Notes: generated by a model not told the origin, from the sequence alone. Shown: positions 7,343-17,742, counted from the stretch's first letter. The stretch: DNA of 64,000 nucleotides from Gracilibacillus halotolerans (GCF_014206945.1 NZ_JACHON010000018.1:1-64000), one strand, 5' to 3'. Translations and numbers: made by a program.

Positions 7343-9769
7343 TTAGCTTCTTAGTTCTGCATTAAATTCATTTTTCACTGCTTCTAAAATACGTTCATAT
7401 GATTCTTCTACTTCTTTATCTGTTAAGGTGTGCTCTGGGTCTTGGTAGAATAAACTAAATGCCATTGATTTTTTAGTTTCTTCAAGATGTTCCCCTTGAT
7501 ATACGTCAAACACTCGGATGGACTGTAAAATGTCACCACCAGCATTCTGGATAACTCGTTGTATGTCTCCAGATTGAATCGTATGTTCCACTACAAGCGC
7601 TATGTCTCTCGTAATTCCCGGATATCGTGGAATGTCAGAAAAACTAGGTTCATTTTCGTGGATATCAACTAAATAGTCATAATCTATATCGAACACATAC
7701 GTTTCATTCAAATCATACTCTTTTTCAAGTAATGGATGCAGCTGGCCTGCAAATCCGATGACCTTATTATTTATCGATAGCTCTGCTGTTCTACCTGGGT
7801 GCATATTCTCTATCTTTGTTGCTGTGTACGTAACATTCACATTTAATCTTTCAAATAATTCATCTAAGATACCTTTCACAACGAAAAAGTCAACCTTTTT
7901 CTTCTCCTGTTGCCAAGGGTGTGTCACCCATTCTCCTGTTAAAACACCTGATAAACGAAGATTTTCTTTCGGCTGTTTTGTTACTTTCTCTTCATTGGAA
8001 ATAAAGACACTGCCAATCTCATACATCGCGATATTTGTCTGCTTTCTAGCTATGTTATAGGATGCAGAATCAAGCATCTCTGGTAATAAACTTAGACGAA
8101 GAACACCATGATCCTCACTCATTGGCATCGCTAATTTGACCTTTGATACTGCTACATTCTTCACATCTGGACTTATTAATTGTTCGGATCTAGCTTCGCT
8201 CGTTAACGAGTAGGTAACCGTCTCAGATAAACCAGCACCTTCTAAAAATCGTTTAACATATCGCTTGAGCTCCTGCTCTTTCGTTAGACCACCAGCATTC
8301 CCCTCACCCGTAGGCAATGTATAAGGTAAATGGTCGTATCCATAAATTCTTGCTACCTCTTCGACCATGTCTTCAAATATACGAATATCCTGACGGCGAG
8401 TAGGTGCATGAACAATGATTTCTCCGTCTGTCTTTTCATAGTTAAATTGCAATTTTCTAAGGATATCTATGATTTCTTCTTCGGATATTTCTGTACCAAG
8501 TCGATTGTTGATTCTTGAAGTTTCAATCGTTACCGTTTTTTCTGTTTTATCCAATTGATCGAATTCGGCATTTCCAGCAAGCACGCTACCATTCGCGTAT
8601 TCACTCAATAGCTGACAAGCGCGTTCACCCGCAAGTCGAACACGATTTGGATCTACACCTTTTTCAAAGCGAGTGCTCGATTCACTTCTTAAATCAAACT
8701 CCTTTGATGCACGACGAACGATTTGACCTTCAAAATATGCTGCTTCCAACAGTACATTCGTAGTTTCTTCTGATACTTCTGTGCTCTGTCCACCCATTAC
8801 ACCTGCAAGTGCAACAGGATCTTTGCCGTCAGTAATTACGAGATGTTCTGTATTAAGTTTACGCTCTTGACCATCTAAGGTAACCAATGTTTCGTTTTCC
8901 TTTGCTTTACGAACTACTACTTCGTCAGACGAGAATTTATCAAGATCGAATGCATGTAATGGTTGACCATACTCAAGAAGTACATAGTTCGTAATATCGA
9001 CCACATTGTTAATTGGTCGAATACCAGAAGCCATTAGATAGTTACGCATCCATAGAGGAGATGGGCCAATCGTTACGTTTTTTATTACAAATGCTGCATA
9101 ATAAGGATTCTCTTCTTTCGCTTCAACCTTAACGGAAATAAGATCTGTTGCCTTCTCTACAGTCTCTTCGTAGCTTGGCTCCGGTAATTTTACAGGTACA
9201 TCTAATATTGCCGCTACCTCATATGCCATTCCTAACATACTTAACGCATCAGATCTATTCGGTGTTAAATCAAGTTCCAAAATATAATCATCTAAATTAA
9301 GTAATGGTGTAACATCTGCTCCGATTTCCGCATCCGCATGAAATACGTAAATGCCGTCAGCACTTTCTTTTGGTACATATTTCTCATCAATTCCTAACTC
9401 CTGTAGAGAACATATCATCCCATTTGATTCAATTCCACGTAATTTCACTTTTTTAATTTTGAAATTACCGGGTAAAACAGCTCCAGGCTTTGCTACCGCT
9501 ACTTTCTGACCTTGCTTCACATTTGGTGCACCACAGATAATTTGGAGTGTTTCTTCACCTGTATTTACTTGACATACATTCAATTTATCCGCGTCAGGAT
9601 GTTTTTCACAACTTTCCACGTAACCAACTACTACATTTGTAGAAGGGCTAGCAAATCGCTCCATTCCGTCAACTTCGATTCCCGATTTTGTGATTTTTTC
9701 TGCAAGTTCTTCTGGTGATATACCATCTATATCTACATATTGTTTTAACCAATTTAATGAAACTAACAT
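7343..9769 (-). CDS. pheT: Phenylalanyl-tRNA synthetase beta subunit
   Basis: An 808-residue beta chain of the heterotetrameric synthetase that charges tRNA-Phe. The N-terminal EMAP-like tRNA-binding domain includes VCQVNTGEETLQIICGAPN. The B3/B4 editing region and B5 domain follow (NVLLEAAYFEG, RRQDIRIFEDMVEEVARIYGYD). The C-terminal anticodon-binding FDX-ACB domain includes PRYPGITRDIALVV. The usual length is about 800. It begins 17 bp after pheS in the same operon, under the T-box at 10866-11135. Confidence 0.97.
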   Translation of the reverse strand: MLVSLNWLKQYVDIDGISPEELAEKITKSGIEVDGMERFASPSTNVVVGYVESCEKHPDADKLNVCQVNTGEETLQIICGAPNVKQGQKVAVAKPGAVLPGNFKIKKVKLRGIESNGMICSLQELGIDEKYVPKESADGIYVFHADAEIGADVTPLLNLDDYILELDLTPNRSDALSMLGMAYEVAAILDVPVKLPEPSYEETVEKATDLISVKVEAKEENPYYAAFVIKNVTIGPSPLWMRNYLMASGIRPINNVVDITNYVLLEYGQPLHAFDLDKFSSDEVVVRKAKENETLVTLDGQERKLNTEHLVITDGKDPVALAGVMGGQSTEVSEETTNVLLEAAYFEGQIVRRASKEFDLRSESSTRFEKGVDPNRVRLAGERACQLLSEYANGSVLAGNAEFDQLDKTEKTVTIETSRINNRLGTEISEEEIIDILRKLQFNYEKTDGEIIVHAPTRRQDIRIFEDMVEEVARIYGYDHLPYTLPTGEGNAGGLTKEQELKRYVKRFLEGAGLSETVTYSLTSEARSEQLISPDVKNVAVSKVKLAMPMSEDHGVLRLSLLPEMLDSASYNIARKQTNIAMYEIGSVFISNEEKVTKQPKENLRLSGVLTGEWVTHPWQQEKKKVDFFVVKGILDELFERLNVNVTYTATKIENMHPGRTAELSINNKVIGFAGQLHPLLEKEYDLNETYVFDIDYDYLVDIHENEPSFSDIPRYPGITRDIALVVEHTIQSGDIQRVIQNAGGDILQSIRVFDVYQGEHLEETKKSMAFSLFYQDPEHTLTDKEVEESYERILEAVKNEFNAELRS

Positions 9770-9786
9770 ATCTCGTCTTCCTCCTT

Positions 9787-10821
9787 CTAAGCTTTATGAT
9801 ATTGATTTAAGAAACGCACATCATTCGTATAGAAATGACGTATATCGTTCACACCATACTTCAACATTGCAATACGTTCTGGTCCCATTCCGAATGCAAA
9901 GCCAGAGTATACTTTCGGGTCATATCCTGCCATTTCTAATACTCGTGGATGAACCATACCGCCACCTAAAATCTCTATCCAACCAGTTTGTTTACAAACG
10001 TTACATCCTTCACCATGACAAACTTTACAAGAAATATCCATTTCAACAGAAGGCTCTGTAAACGGAAAATAACTTGGACGTAAACGTATTTCACGATCTT
10101 CACCAAATACTTTCTTTGCAAATCGGTCCAAGACACCCTTCAAATCACTCATTCTTACATTTTTGTCTACATATAGTCCCTCGATTTGTGTAAACTGATG
10201 AGAGTGTGTCGCATCATCTGTATCACGACGGTACACTTTTCCTGGACAAATCATTTTTACTGGTTTATTACCACCTATTGCATTCATTGTACGTGCCTGT
10301 ACAGGGGAAGTATGTGTACGCAATAAAAGCTCTTCCGTAATATAGAAGGAATCTTGCATGTCACGTGCTGGATGTCCTTTTGGTAAATTTAAAGCCTCAA
10401 AATTGTAGTAATCTGTCTCAACTTCCGGACCTTCTCTAACCTCGAAGCCCATTCCAATAAAGATATCTTCAATTTCTTCGACAATACTAGTCAGTAGGTG
10501 TGGTCCTCCGGAAGGTGCAGGTCTTCCAGGCAATGTAACATCTATCGTCTCTTCTGCTAATTTCTTTTCTATTTCCTGCGCTTCAAAAACTGTCTTTTTC
10601 TGTTCAATTGCTTGTGCTATTTTTTCACGAACTTTATTTGCTAGCTCACCTATAACCGGTCTTTCCTCTTTCGATAATTTCCCCATACCTCGGAGTACTT
10701 CAGTAATCGGTCCTTTTTTACCTAAATATGCAACTCGAACATCCTGTAATTCTTTTGCATCAGATGCGTCGTCTACCTTTTGTAACGCTTCGACTTGCAA
10801 TTCTTCTAATTTTTCTCTCAT
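9787..10821 (-). CDS. pheS: Phenylalanyl-tRNA synthetase alpha subunit
   Basis: A 344-residue catalytic subunit, identical in length to B. subtilis PheS. After an N-terminal coiled coil (about 1-90) it carries class II motifs: [31 protein letters not shown], the motif 2 region [19 protein letters not shown], and motif 3 [17 protein letters not shown]. It is the first gene of pheST, directly downstream of a T-box leader. Confidence 0.97.
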   Translation of the reverse strand: MREKLEELQVEALQKVDDASDAKELQDVRVAYLGKKGPITEVLRGMGKLSKEERPVIGELANKVREKIAQAIEQKKTVFEAQEIEKKLAEETIDVTLPGRPAPSGGPHLLTSIVEEIEDIFIGMGFEVREGPEVETDYYNFEALNLPKGHPARDMQDSFYITEELLLRTHTSPVQARTMNAIGGNKPVKMICPGKVYRRDTDDATHSHQFTQIEGLYVDKNVRMSDLKGVLDRFAKKVFGEDREIRLRPSYFPFTEPSVEMDISCKVCHGEGCNVCKQTGWIEILGGGMVHPRVLEMAGYDPKVYSGFAFGMGPERIAMLKYGVNDIRHFYTNDVRFLNQYHKA

Positions 10822-10865
10822 CTTTTTAACCTCCTATTATTTCATCGTTTCTTTACCAATTTTCT

Positions 10866-11135
10866 TTACCAAATAAAAAAAGCCTCTATCCCTTGATAAA
10901 ATATCAAAGGGACGAGACTTCGTTCGCGGTACCACCCTTGTTGATACATCCACTTAAATAGAGAATATATCCACCTTCATTCGATAACGGGACGAACCCG
11001 GTACACCTTTACTCTTATGAGGTCCTGGTGCCTGCTCCAGAGTGAAATTTCAATCTATGTGCGCCAGCAGTATTTTCAGTCTGGATCCTGCTTCCCTTTA
11101 GACGCATGGTCATAGTTTACTTGCTCTTTCAATGC
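10866..11135 (-). promoter_or_regulatory. T-box leader of pheST (phenylalanine)
   Basis: The conserved T-box AAGGGTGGTACCGCG lies at 10939-10925 on the minus strand. It is followed by a terminator stem (GTCTCGTCCCTTTGA with TCAAGGGATAGAGGC) and a run of T residues near 10872-10878. Stem I carries a candidate specifier codon TTC at 11046-11044, followed by A as usual and fitting Phe. Uncharged tRNA-Phe is expected to pair with the T-box and prevent termination. The 5' boundary is approximate. Confidence 0.92.
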
Positions 11136-11236
11136 ATTATAGTTATTTATATGAATATGTACTACTATAGTATAAATCAAGCTTGCCTCTAGTTTCAAGT
11201 TTATCTTCTTTGTTTACTTTATTCAATACGTTTTTA

Positions 11237-11989
11237 TCATTTTGCTGTTGAATTTGCAATATGATACATTAATATACCAGCTGCCACACTAACATTTAGT
11301 GATTCAGCCTTTCCGTACATTGGGATTTTCACATTTTTTGACGCCTTCTCTAATATAGATGTAGAAACTCCTGCTCCTTCATTACCTAAAATGAGAGCTA
11401 ATTTTTCAGGTACTTTTACGTCCGTATAGTACTCCGCATTATCCAACGAAGTCGTCCATATTTCAAATCCAGCTTCTTTGAATTCGCCAATATAGGAATG
11501 AAGATCTCCCTCCATTACAGATAAATGAAAAACCGAGCCCTGCGTTGAACGGATTACTTTATCATTATACAAATCGACCGTTCCTTTACCTAGAATTACG
11601 GTATCAAAACCTGCCGCATCTGCAGTTCGAATTATTGTTCCTAAGTTGCCAGGATCTTGTATGCCATCCAAGAGCAAATGTTTTGAGCCCGTTGCAGCCG
11701 ATACGGATTGTTTGCGTACGATTGCCGCTATTCCTTGAGGCGTTTTTGTTTCGGTTATCGATGTAAAAACATTATCTGTAACAGCATAGCAAGTATACAT
11801 ATCTGCCCACTCTGGTAAGGAATAGCTTTCCTCATAGATAATTTCACTTATTTCCCAATCACTCGAATGAGCTTCTTCAACTAAATGAGTACCCTCGATT
11901 AAAAAGATACCTAATTTGTCCCGTTCCTTTTTCTGTTTTAATTTTCGCCATTCTTTTACTTTTGGATTTTGTACCGATGTTATCATCAT
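11237..11989 (-). CDS. ysgA: TrmH/SpoU family RNA 2'-O-methyltransferase
   Basis: About 250 residues. An N-terminal substrate-binding domain (ITSVQNPKVKEWRKLKQK, IFLIEGTHLVEEA) is followed by a SPOUT methyltransferase domain. The knot motifs are LLLDGIQDPGNLGTIIRTADAAGFD, LALILGNEGAGVS and IPMYGKAESLNVSVAAGILMYH. The RNA target is not determined by sequence. It corresponds to ysgA beside pheS and sspI in B. subtilis. The start at 11989 has AAAGG 6 bases upstream; the next ATG at 11986 is equally possible. Confidence 0.92.
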   Translation of the reverse strand: MMITSVQNPKVKEWRKLKQKKERDKLGIFLIEGTHLVEEAHSSDWEISEIIYEESYSLPEWADMYTCYAVTDNVFTSITETKTPQGIAAIVRKQSVSAATGSKHLLLDGIQDPGNLGTIIRTADAAGFDTVILGKGTVDLYNDKVIRSTQGSVFHLSVMEGDLHSYIGEFKEAGFEIWTTSLDNAEYYTDVKVPEKLALILGNEGAGVSTSILEKASKNVKIPMYGKAESLNVSVAAGILMYHIANSTAK

Positions 11990-12081
11990 AATCACCCTTT
12001 ATTAGCATTGTTCATATCATACATATTTTCTAACCTATTGGTCAAACTATGAGCGACGAATTGATAACGAGGTGATGAATG

Positions 12082-12288
12082 ATGGATTTAAATTTACGGC
12101 ATGCTATTAAGTCCAATATTAACGGAAATGATGTTTCTCAATTACAAGCAACTATTGTAGACGCAATTGAAAGCGGCGAAGAAAAAATGCTACCAGGCTT
12201 AGGGGTATTATTTGAAATCTACTGGCAGCAGGCAAGTGAAGACGAGAAACAAGCAGTATTAAAAGGGTTAGAAGATGCGGTAAATTAA
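12082..12288 (+). CDS. sspI: Small acid-soluble spore protein SspI
   Basis: A 68-residue minor SASP with the SspI hallmarks [34 protein letters not shown] and ASEDEK. It is made in the forespore and found in the spore core. GAGGTG lies 7 bases before the second of two tandem ATGs, so 12082 is preferred. It is divergent from the ysgA-like gene, as in B. subtilis. I did not find a convincing sigma-G promoter here. Confidence 0.94.
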   Translation: MDLNLRHAIKSNINGNDVSQLQATIVDAIESGEEKMLPGLGVLFEIYWQQASEDEKQAVLKGLEDAVN

Positions 12289-12292
12289 TAAA

Positions 12293-12343
12293 AAGCAACA
12301 GTTGTTAATGAGCAAATTGCCATTAATAGTCTGTTGCTTTTTT
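12293..12343 (+). terminator. sspI terminator
   Basis: The arms AAAGCAACAG and CTGTTGCTTT, with a secondary TTAATG/CATTAA pairing inside, form a long hairpin just after the sspI stop, ending in a T run. Confidence 0.85.
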
Positions 12344-12464
12344 ATATGTCTAGATGTATAGTAAATATAGTAGAAAGTGACTAGTGATGTAAGTACTTTT
12401 ACCGTAATAAAGAATTAATATAGGTTAATTTATTCATATGTAAAAAATAAAGGAGGACTAGCTG

Positions 12465-13091
12465 TTGAATATTAGAGCCATCGTTCAGCAAATGCAACCA
12501 CCTAGTCTTAATAATGTTTTTCCAACAACGACAAACAATTCAAATTTCAATCAAATATTCTCACAACTTTTGAGTTCACCAACTATATATTCAAACCAAA
12601 ATATACCGGCAGCTTACTTTTTAGAAAACTCTCCATCCCAGAGACAACAGGCAACAAATATGATGAACTTTTTTCAGACTGATTTTCAGTTAAACCCTAC
12701 TGCTACCTCAGTTCCTCAAGATATAGAAGGAATTGTCGAGCAAGCATCTCAGCAATATGGAGTAGATAAAAAATTAATTCATGCTGTCATTCAACAAGAA
12801 TCAAATTACAAGGCAGATGCTGTAAGTCATGCTGGTGCACAAGGCCTAATGCAATTAATGCCAGGTACAGCACGTAGTCTAGGTGTTCAAGATCCTTTTA
12901 ATCCAGTTGATAATATTTTTGGTGGTACTCGTTACCTAAAGGATATGCTTGAACGATATGACGGTAACAAAGCTATGGCTTTAGCAGCTTATAATGCTGG
13001 ACCAGGAAATGTAGATAAATACAATGGAATACCACCATTTAAGGAAACACAGCAATATGTACAAAAAGTTATGGGAAACTATTTGGCATAA
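12465..13091 (+). CDS. Lytic transglycosylase (SLT domain), CwlQ/YjbJ-like
   Basis: A 208-residue protein. The C-terminal SLT domain (about residues 85-205) carries the catalytic Glu in [27 protein letters not shown] and the AALAYNAG-type motif [16 protein letters not shown]. Enzymes of this family cleave the glycan strand of peptidoglycan to 1,6-anhydro ends. The N-terminal 80 residues are Asn/Gln/Ser-rich and of low complexity, with no clear signal peptide, as in B. subtilis YjbJ. The start is TTG at 12465, placed 8 bases after AGGAGG. Confidence 0.88.
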   Translation: MNIRAIVQQMQPPSLNNVFPTTTNNSNFNQIFSQLLSSPTIYSNQNIPAAYFLENSPSQRQQATNMMNFFQTDFQLNPTATSVPQDIEGIVEQASQQYGVDKKLIHAVIQQESNYKADAVSHAGAQGLMQLMPGTARSLGVQDPFNPVDNIFGGTRYLKDMLERYDGNKAMALAAYNAGPGNVDKYNGIPPFKETQQYVQKVMGNYLA

Positions 13092-13124
13092 AAAAAGAAC
13101 TTCACGGCGGAAGTTCTTTTTTTG
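13089..13124. terminator. Bidirectional terminator between SLT gene and M42 peptidase
   Basis: AAAAAAAGAACTTC and GAAGTTCTTTTTTT form a symmetrical hairpin with A and T runs on both sides, suited to terminate both convergent transcripts. Confidence 0.88.
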
Positions 13125-13136
13125 TGTCATCTTTTA

Positions 13137-14219
13137 TTATTCAAACGTAATTGTATGAACTTGATCTTTGTCTAACTTTTTAATTACTTCAACAATTAAT
13201 TTAACTGCATTTGCAAAATCATCATAATGAAGAATTGCTGCGTGTGTATGAATATAACGAGTAGCAATCGTAATCGAAAGTGCTGGCACACCATTTGCTG
13301 TTACATGAATCGATCCAGAGTCGGTTCCTCCACCAGGCATAGAAGAATACTGATAAGGGATATTGTTTTCATCCGCCGTTGCAATCACAAAATCTCTTAA
13401 ACCTTTATGCGAAACCATAGAAGCATCATAGAGAATAATCTGTGGACCTTCGCCTATTTTACTGTCTGCTTCTTTTTCAGAGATACCTGGAGTGTCCCCT
13501 GCAATTCCGACATCTACTGCAAACCCAATATCTGGCTGAACTGTATACGTTGCAGTTTTTGCTCCACGTAGTCCTACTTCTTCTTGGGCAGTAGCTACAC
13601 CGTAAACAACGTTCGGATGGTTCTCATCCTTTAATTTACGCAATACATCAATTGCAATTGCACAACCAATTCGGTTATCCCATGCCTTTGCTAATAATAG
13701 TTTATCATTTTTCAGCGGCGTAAATTCAAAGTAAGGCACTACAGAGTCTCCTGGACGAACACCGAATTTTTCGGCTTCTTCTCTACTTGTTGCACCAACA
13801 TCAATGAACATATCTTTAATATCGACAGGCTTCTTACGTGCCTCCGCCGATAAAATATGTGGAGGTTTAGAACCGATAATTCCTGTAACATCTCCATCTT
13901 TCGTTAAAATCGTTACACGCTGTGCTAGCATTACCTGACTCCACCAGCCACCAACTGTTTGAAAGTAAATAAATCCTTTATCGTCGATTCGTGTAACCAT
14001 AAATCCTACTTCATCTAAATGACCTGCAATCATAATTTTTGGTCCTGTTGCGTCTCCGGATTTCTCTGCAATTAAGCTACCTAAATGATCTGTGTATACT
14101 TTATCTGCATAAGGGCTAATCCACTTTTTCATTACTTCTCTTGCTTCTTTCTCATCTCCAGGAATAGCTCTTGCATCTGTTAGTTCTTTCAGCATTTGTA
14201 AACTTTCTTTTTCTGGCAT
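13137..14219 (-). CDS. ysdC: M42 family glutamyl aminopeptidase/endoglucanase-like metallopeptidase
   Basis: A 360-residue cytoplasmic dinuclear metal peptidase. Metal and catalytic residues are visible in [12 protein letters not shown] (His, Asp), [11 protein letters not shown] (Asp), [12 protein letters not shown] (Glu-Glu), AVDVGIAGD (Asp) and [10 protein letters not shown] (His). Family members form dodecameric tetrahedral aminopeptidases, though some carry older endoglucanase labels. GGAGG lies just before the ATG. It corresponds to ysdC near ysdB in B. subtilis. Confidence 0.93.
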   Translation of the reverse strand: MPEKESLQMLKELTDARAIPGDEKEAREVMKKWISPYADKVYTDHLGSLIAEKSGDATGPKIMIAGHLDEVGFMVTRIDDKGFIYFQTVGGWWSQVMLAQRVTILTKDGDVTGIIGSKPPHILSAEARKKPVDIKDMFIDVGATSREEAEKFGVRPGDSVVPYFEFTPLKNDKLLLAKAWDNRIGCAIAIDVLRKLKDENHPNVVYGVATAQEEVGLRGAKTATYTVQPDIGFAVDVGIAGDTPGISEKEADSKIGEGPQIILYDASMVSHKGLRDFVIATADENNIPYQYSSMPGGGTDSGSIHVTANGVPALSITIATRYIHTHAAILHYDDFANAVKLIVEVIKKLDKDQVHTITFE

Positions 14220-14233
14220 ATTGGTACCTCCTA

Positions 14234-14719
14234 TTAATATCCTTGCTCTTGTCTTTCAAAATTTATTTTATTTTTCTTTAAATAGGCTTCCTGTATATCA
14301 TTTGCTAAAAAGCCTAATTTATTTCCTAATGTTAAGTACGTAGAAAACAACTGTTCATATGTATCAACTTGCTTTGTTAGCTTGAAGTGGTGTATTGCTT
14401 CGAACACATCATGGAAAAGTGTTGTCAGATTTTCCGTAGAGTTTTGACCCTCTAAGTTAACATTCTCTACCCCTATCTCAAGTCCTAAAGATAAAATAAA
14501 ATGAATGCCATCTACATATTCCTCTGCGATTACAGAACGATCGCTTGGTGGCTTTAGACTCCAAAACTTAAAACATCTTGTTTCATTAGCTAATTCCCCT
14601 ACTTCCACAAGTAAAGCCATTACTTTTTTTTCAAATAAAGGTTCATCTTCTAAGCCATGTTGCTTTTCAATGTAAAAATCTAACTGCCTTTGCATCTTAA
14701 ATAATGACTGCCAGTCCAT
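14234..14719 (-). CDS. Dimeric (all-alpha) dUTP diphosphatase
   Basis: A 161-residue dUTPase_2 family protein of the MazG-like superfamily. The magnesium-binding motifs are [19 protein letters not shown] and [16 protein letters not shown]. It would hydrolyse dUTP to dUMP and pyrophosphate, keeping uracil out of DNA. It lies 15 bp upstream of the M42 peptidase gene on the same strand, so both are probably co-transcribed. It is unrelated in fold to the trimeric phage-type dUTPase. Confidence 0.87.
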   Translation of the reverse strand: MDWQSLFKMQRQLDFYIEKQHGLEDEPLFEKKVMALLVEVGELANETRCFKFWSLKPPSDRSVIAEEYVDGIHFILSLGLEIGVENVNLEGQNSTENLTTLFHDVFEAIHHFKLTKQVDTYEQLFSTYLTLGNKLGFLANDIQEAYLKKNKINFERQEQGY

Positions 14720-14775
14720 TTTCCTCTTCCTTTGCTTCTGTCTTCATTTTATTTTATCATCTATATAGAACTTTT

Positions 14776-14802
14776 TGAAACCTTTCACCTTTGTTATTCG
14801 TA
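14776..14802 (+). promoter_or_regulatory. Sigma-W type promoter of ysdB
   Basis: TGAAAC at 14776-14781 and CGTA at 14799-14802, separated by 17 bp, match the B. subtilis ECF sigma-W consensus. The ysdB start lies 36 bp downstream. In B. subtilis ysdB belongs to the sigma-W regulon. Confidence 0.8.
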
Positions 14803-14837
14803 GAGTAATTATAAAGTCACGTCAGGAGGGCATATAC

Positions 14838-15224
14838 ATGATTGTCATCTTACTTCGTATTCTTATTCTTTTCGCAATAATTGTATTGTTATATACTGCT
14901 TTTAAATATATTATTAGCCCACGGAGAAAATTAGAAATTGCACAAGAAAAGGAAGAATTTTATTTTTACGATGATTCTTCGAACACTCAGAAGAATTTCT
15001 TAATCACGTATAAAGGATTTTTATTCGAAGGGGAAAAATATCTTGGTACTACTGAAAATGCATTTGAAGTAGTCACGATTATCATGCATACAAAAACCCC
15101 TGAACGATTAAAGGGGTTTGAGAGAAAAGATTTGTATTTTTTGGAGCAAGAAATACTTATACGATATCCGCATGCTGAAATTGATTGGAAATATCCGATG
15201 AATCGGCTCGAAATCCGGGATTAG
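14838..15224 (+). CDS. ysdB: Sigma-W pathway protein YsdB
   Basis: A 128-residue protein with one N-terminal membrane segment (about 1-22), then a basic stretch (ISPRRK) and a soluble cytoplasmic domain with FLITYKGFLFEGEKYLGTT. B. subtilis YsdB (about 130 residues) is required for proper anti-sigma-W regulation; the mechanism is not clear to me. The ATG at 14838 follows AGGAGGG with 7 bases of spacing, and the frame opens further upstream without a better site. The stop overlaps the stop of the convergent TVP38 gene by 4 bp. Confidence 0.88.
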   Translation: MIVILLRILILFAIIVLLYTAFKYIISPRRKLEIAQEKEEFYFYDDSSNTQKNFLITYKGFLFEGEKYLGTTENAFEVVTIIMHTKTPERLKGFERKDLYFLEQEILIRYPHAEIDWKYPMNRLEIRD

Positions 15225-15796
15225 GTAGATTGCGAAGAGAAAAATTGGTCCCATTTTATATGTATTTGTTTTTTCCGTACAGCAAAAGCAAGCATAACAA
15301 TAACTACTGTTATAAAGACAACGGATAACATAGATAACGCTTGGAGGGCTTTACCTAGCGACGTGTAAAATACAGTAGCTGGAATGATACTAAACATACT
15401 CGTTCGCAAATAAGAGCTAAAGCTCTCTGAATTTTCATAAATAAAAAAAGATAACAGATGAAAATGAATAAAGGGTAAAAGTCTAAGTATTACGATTTGA
15501 GTTGAATTAATTGTATAGTGTTTCCCAAAGAATGCTTTCCCTGCTTTACATAACTTCTTCTCTAAAGATGGAATACTTCGAATAAATAGATAAAAAATCA
15601 TGCTTGAGAAGGTTAACCCAACAATCGAATAAATGGTACCTGCTAATGGGCCAAATAGTATTCCACCTGTTACACATATAACTAAAACAGGCAAAAAAGT
15701 AACAGGTCTGATTACATGAAGAAAGATAAATAAAATAGGTGCCATTAAGGTGAAACTTTCACCTACAGTTAACTGATCAATCCATTCCACCTGCAT
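15221..15796 (-). CDS. TVP38/TMEM64 family membrane protein
   Basis: A 191-residue membrane protein with about five or six hydrophobic segments. It carries the VTT/DedA-like core: PVTFLPVLVICVTGGILFGPLAGTIYS resembles the family's G-x-lFGpl-g motif, with RLLPFIHFHLLSFF further on. Such proteins are thought to act in membrane lipid handling. GAAGGAGATGG precedes the ATG at 15796, so I place the start there although the frame is open further upstream. Stop codons of this gene and ysdB interlock tail to tail. Confidence 0.8.
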   Translation of the reverse strand: MQVEWIDQLTVGESFTLMAPILFIFLHVIRPVTFLPVLVICVTGGILFGPLAGTIYSIVGLTFSSMIFYLFIRSIPSLEKKLCKAGKAFFGKHYTINSTQIVILRLLPFIHFHLLSFFIYENSESFSSYLRTSMFSIIPATVFYTSLGKALQALSMLSVVFITVVIVMLAFAVRKKQIHIKWDQFFSSQST

Positions 15797-15842
15797 GAAA
15801 CCATCTCCTTCTATGTTCATTAATATGACAGTAGACGAGCTG

Positions 15843-16109
15843 TTATGACATGAACTCGTGGAACTGCCAATAATATAGAAGGATAACCTGGCCAAAGGTT
15901 AAGAGTGGCAATAACAATGTAAAGGTTACGTGTTTCGTTTTGTGGCGGAAAAGAAACATACCTATGGTAGCTCCTAATGCTCCCCCAACAATAGCTATGA
16001 ACCATATTCGTTTTTCAGGTATTCTCCACTTTTGTTTTTTAGCTAAGTACTTATCCCATTTCATAATGAGCAACCCTATTACATTAATAACAACTAAATA
16101 TAATAACAT
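15843..16109 (-). CDS. ysdA: DUF1294 membrane protein YsdA
   Basis: An 88-residue protein with three predicted membrane segments. It has the DUF1294 signature MKWDKYLAKKQKWRIPEKR, then GGALGATIGMFLFRHKTKH. The function is unknown. I chose ATG 16109 because a GGAG lies 9 bases upstream and it aligns with the B. subtilis YsdA N-terminus; an ATG five codons earlier has no ribosome binding site and lies almost inside the neighbouring repeat. It lies upstream of the TVP38 gene on the same strand. Confidence 0.85.
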   Translation of the reverse strand: MLLYLVVINVIGLLIMKWDKYLAKKQKWRIPEKRIWFIAIVGGALGATIGMFLFRHKTKHVTFTLLLPLLTFGQVILLYYWQFHEFMS

Positions 16110-16127
16110 CTTCTCCAACTCCATATA

Positions 16128-16250
16128 AGAAAAGTGTAAGCGCCTTGTTCACCCCCGACAAGCTTAAGTAAGGCTTGATGTGGCGTTCTGTTCTTTGCCA
16201 CAGAATAGCATTACTTAAGACCTCGAGGGGGTAGGCGCTGAAACTGGACA
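16128..16250 (+). repeat. Interspersed palindromic repeat, copy 2a
   Basis: Begins AGAAAAGTGTAAGCGCC and ends near GGCGCTGAAACTGGACA. Arms GCGCC/GGCGC and CCCCC/GGGGG frame the element. Inside are an AAGC...GCTT hairpin and a TGTGGC/GCCACA hairpin, absent from copy 1. It matches copy 1 (reverse orientation at 7237-7342) through the stretch GCATTACTTAAGACCTCG. Confidence 0.85.
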
Positions 16251-16252
16251 AT

Positions 16253-16374
16253 AAGAAAAGTGTAAGCGCGTTGTTCACCCCCGACAAGCTTAAGTAAGGC
16301 TTGATGTGGTGTTCTTTATCATTGCTGCATAGCATTCCTCAGACCTCTTAGGGAGTAGAGGCGGAAGCTAGACT
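16253..16374 (+). repeat. Interspersed palindromic repeat, copy 2b
   Basis: A direct tandem repeat of copy 2a. The first 60 bases are nearly identical (AAGTGTAAGCGCGTTGTTC onward); the second half is diverged, including CTTAGGGAGTAGAGGCGG in place of the GC-rich arm. The second copy is therefore a weaker palindrome. Confidence 0.82.
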
Positions 16375-16408
16375 TAATCTAGGTAAATTTTACACTTTTT
16401 TATTTTTG

Positions 16409-16446
16409 AAAAAAAACGAACGATCTCCATTAAGAAAATCGTTCGC
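16409..16446 (-). terminator. Terminator of the infC-rpmI-rplT operon
   Basis: GCGAACGAT and ATCGTTCG form the stem on the minus strand, followed by eight T residues, 11 bp after the rplT stop. Confidence 0.9.
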
Positions 16447-16457
16447 CTCGTTGTTTA

Positions 16458-16814
16458 TTATTTTAAAGCAGCTTTTGCTTGTTCAGCTAACTGAGCAAAT
16501 GCTTTTTCATCATTAATAGCTAAGTCAGCTAACATTTTACGGTTCACTTCAATACCAGCTAACTTTAAGCCATGCATGAAACGGCTATAAGAAAGGTCAT
16601 TTAGACGCGCTGCCGCATTAATACGTGCAATCCATAATTTACGGAAGTCACGTTTTTTCTGACGGCGGTCACGATAAGCATACTGACCTGATTTCATTAC
16701 TTGTTGTTTTGCTGTTTTGAATAATGAATGTTTTGAACCATAATAACCTTTTGCGAGTTTTAAAATACGTTTACGACGTTGTCTCGTTACTGTTCCACCT
16801 TTTACACGAGCCAT
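16458..16814 (-). CDS. rplT: 50S ribosomal protein L20
   Basis: A 118-residue basic ribosomal protein of normal length. It begins [26 protein letters not shown] and contains the conserved [20 protein letters not shown]. It binds 23S rRNA early in large subunit assembly. In B. subtilis it also represses its own operon by binding the leader, which fits the L20 leader at 17743-17882. It is the last gene of infC-rpmI-rplT. Confidence 0.98.
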   Translation of the reverse strand: MARVKGGTVTRQRRKRILKLAKGYYGSKHSLFKTAKQQVMKSGQYAYRDRRQKKRDFRKLWIARINAAARLNDLSYSRFMHGLKLAGIEVNRKMLADLAINDEKAFAQLAEQAKAALK

Positions 16815-16855
16815 GATAATTCCCTCCTATATGTCAACGATCTATTGAATTTTAT

Positions 16856-17618
<763 letters not shown>

Positions 17619-17742
17619 ATTCAGCCACCTCCGAATTTTATTTGAAACTAATGGAACATGATCAAGTGTCAGACAAGTATTTATTTTCATAAGAGAAAAT
17701 AAATGTTATTTCACACTTAAAGTTCTTTTTCATAACACAATA

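Noticed and set aside
16084-16335. An 83-codon minus-strand frame over repeat copies 2a and 2b
   Set aside because: Its protein contains the same segment twice (IKPYLSLSGVN), which is simply the tandem DNA repeat translated; no ribosome binding site.
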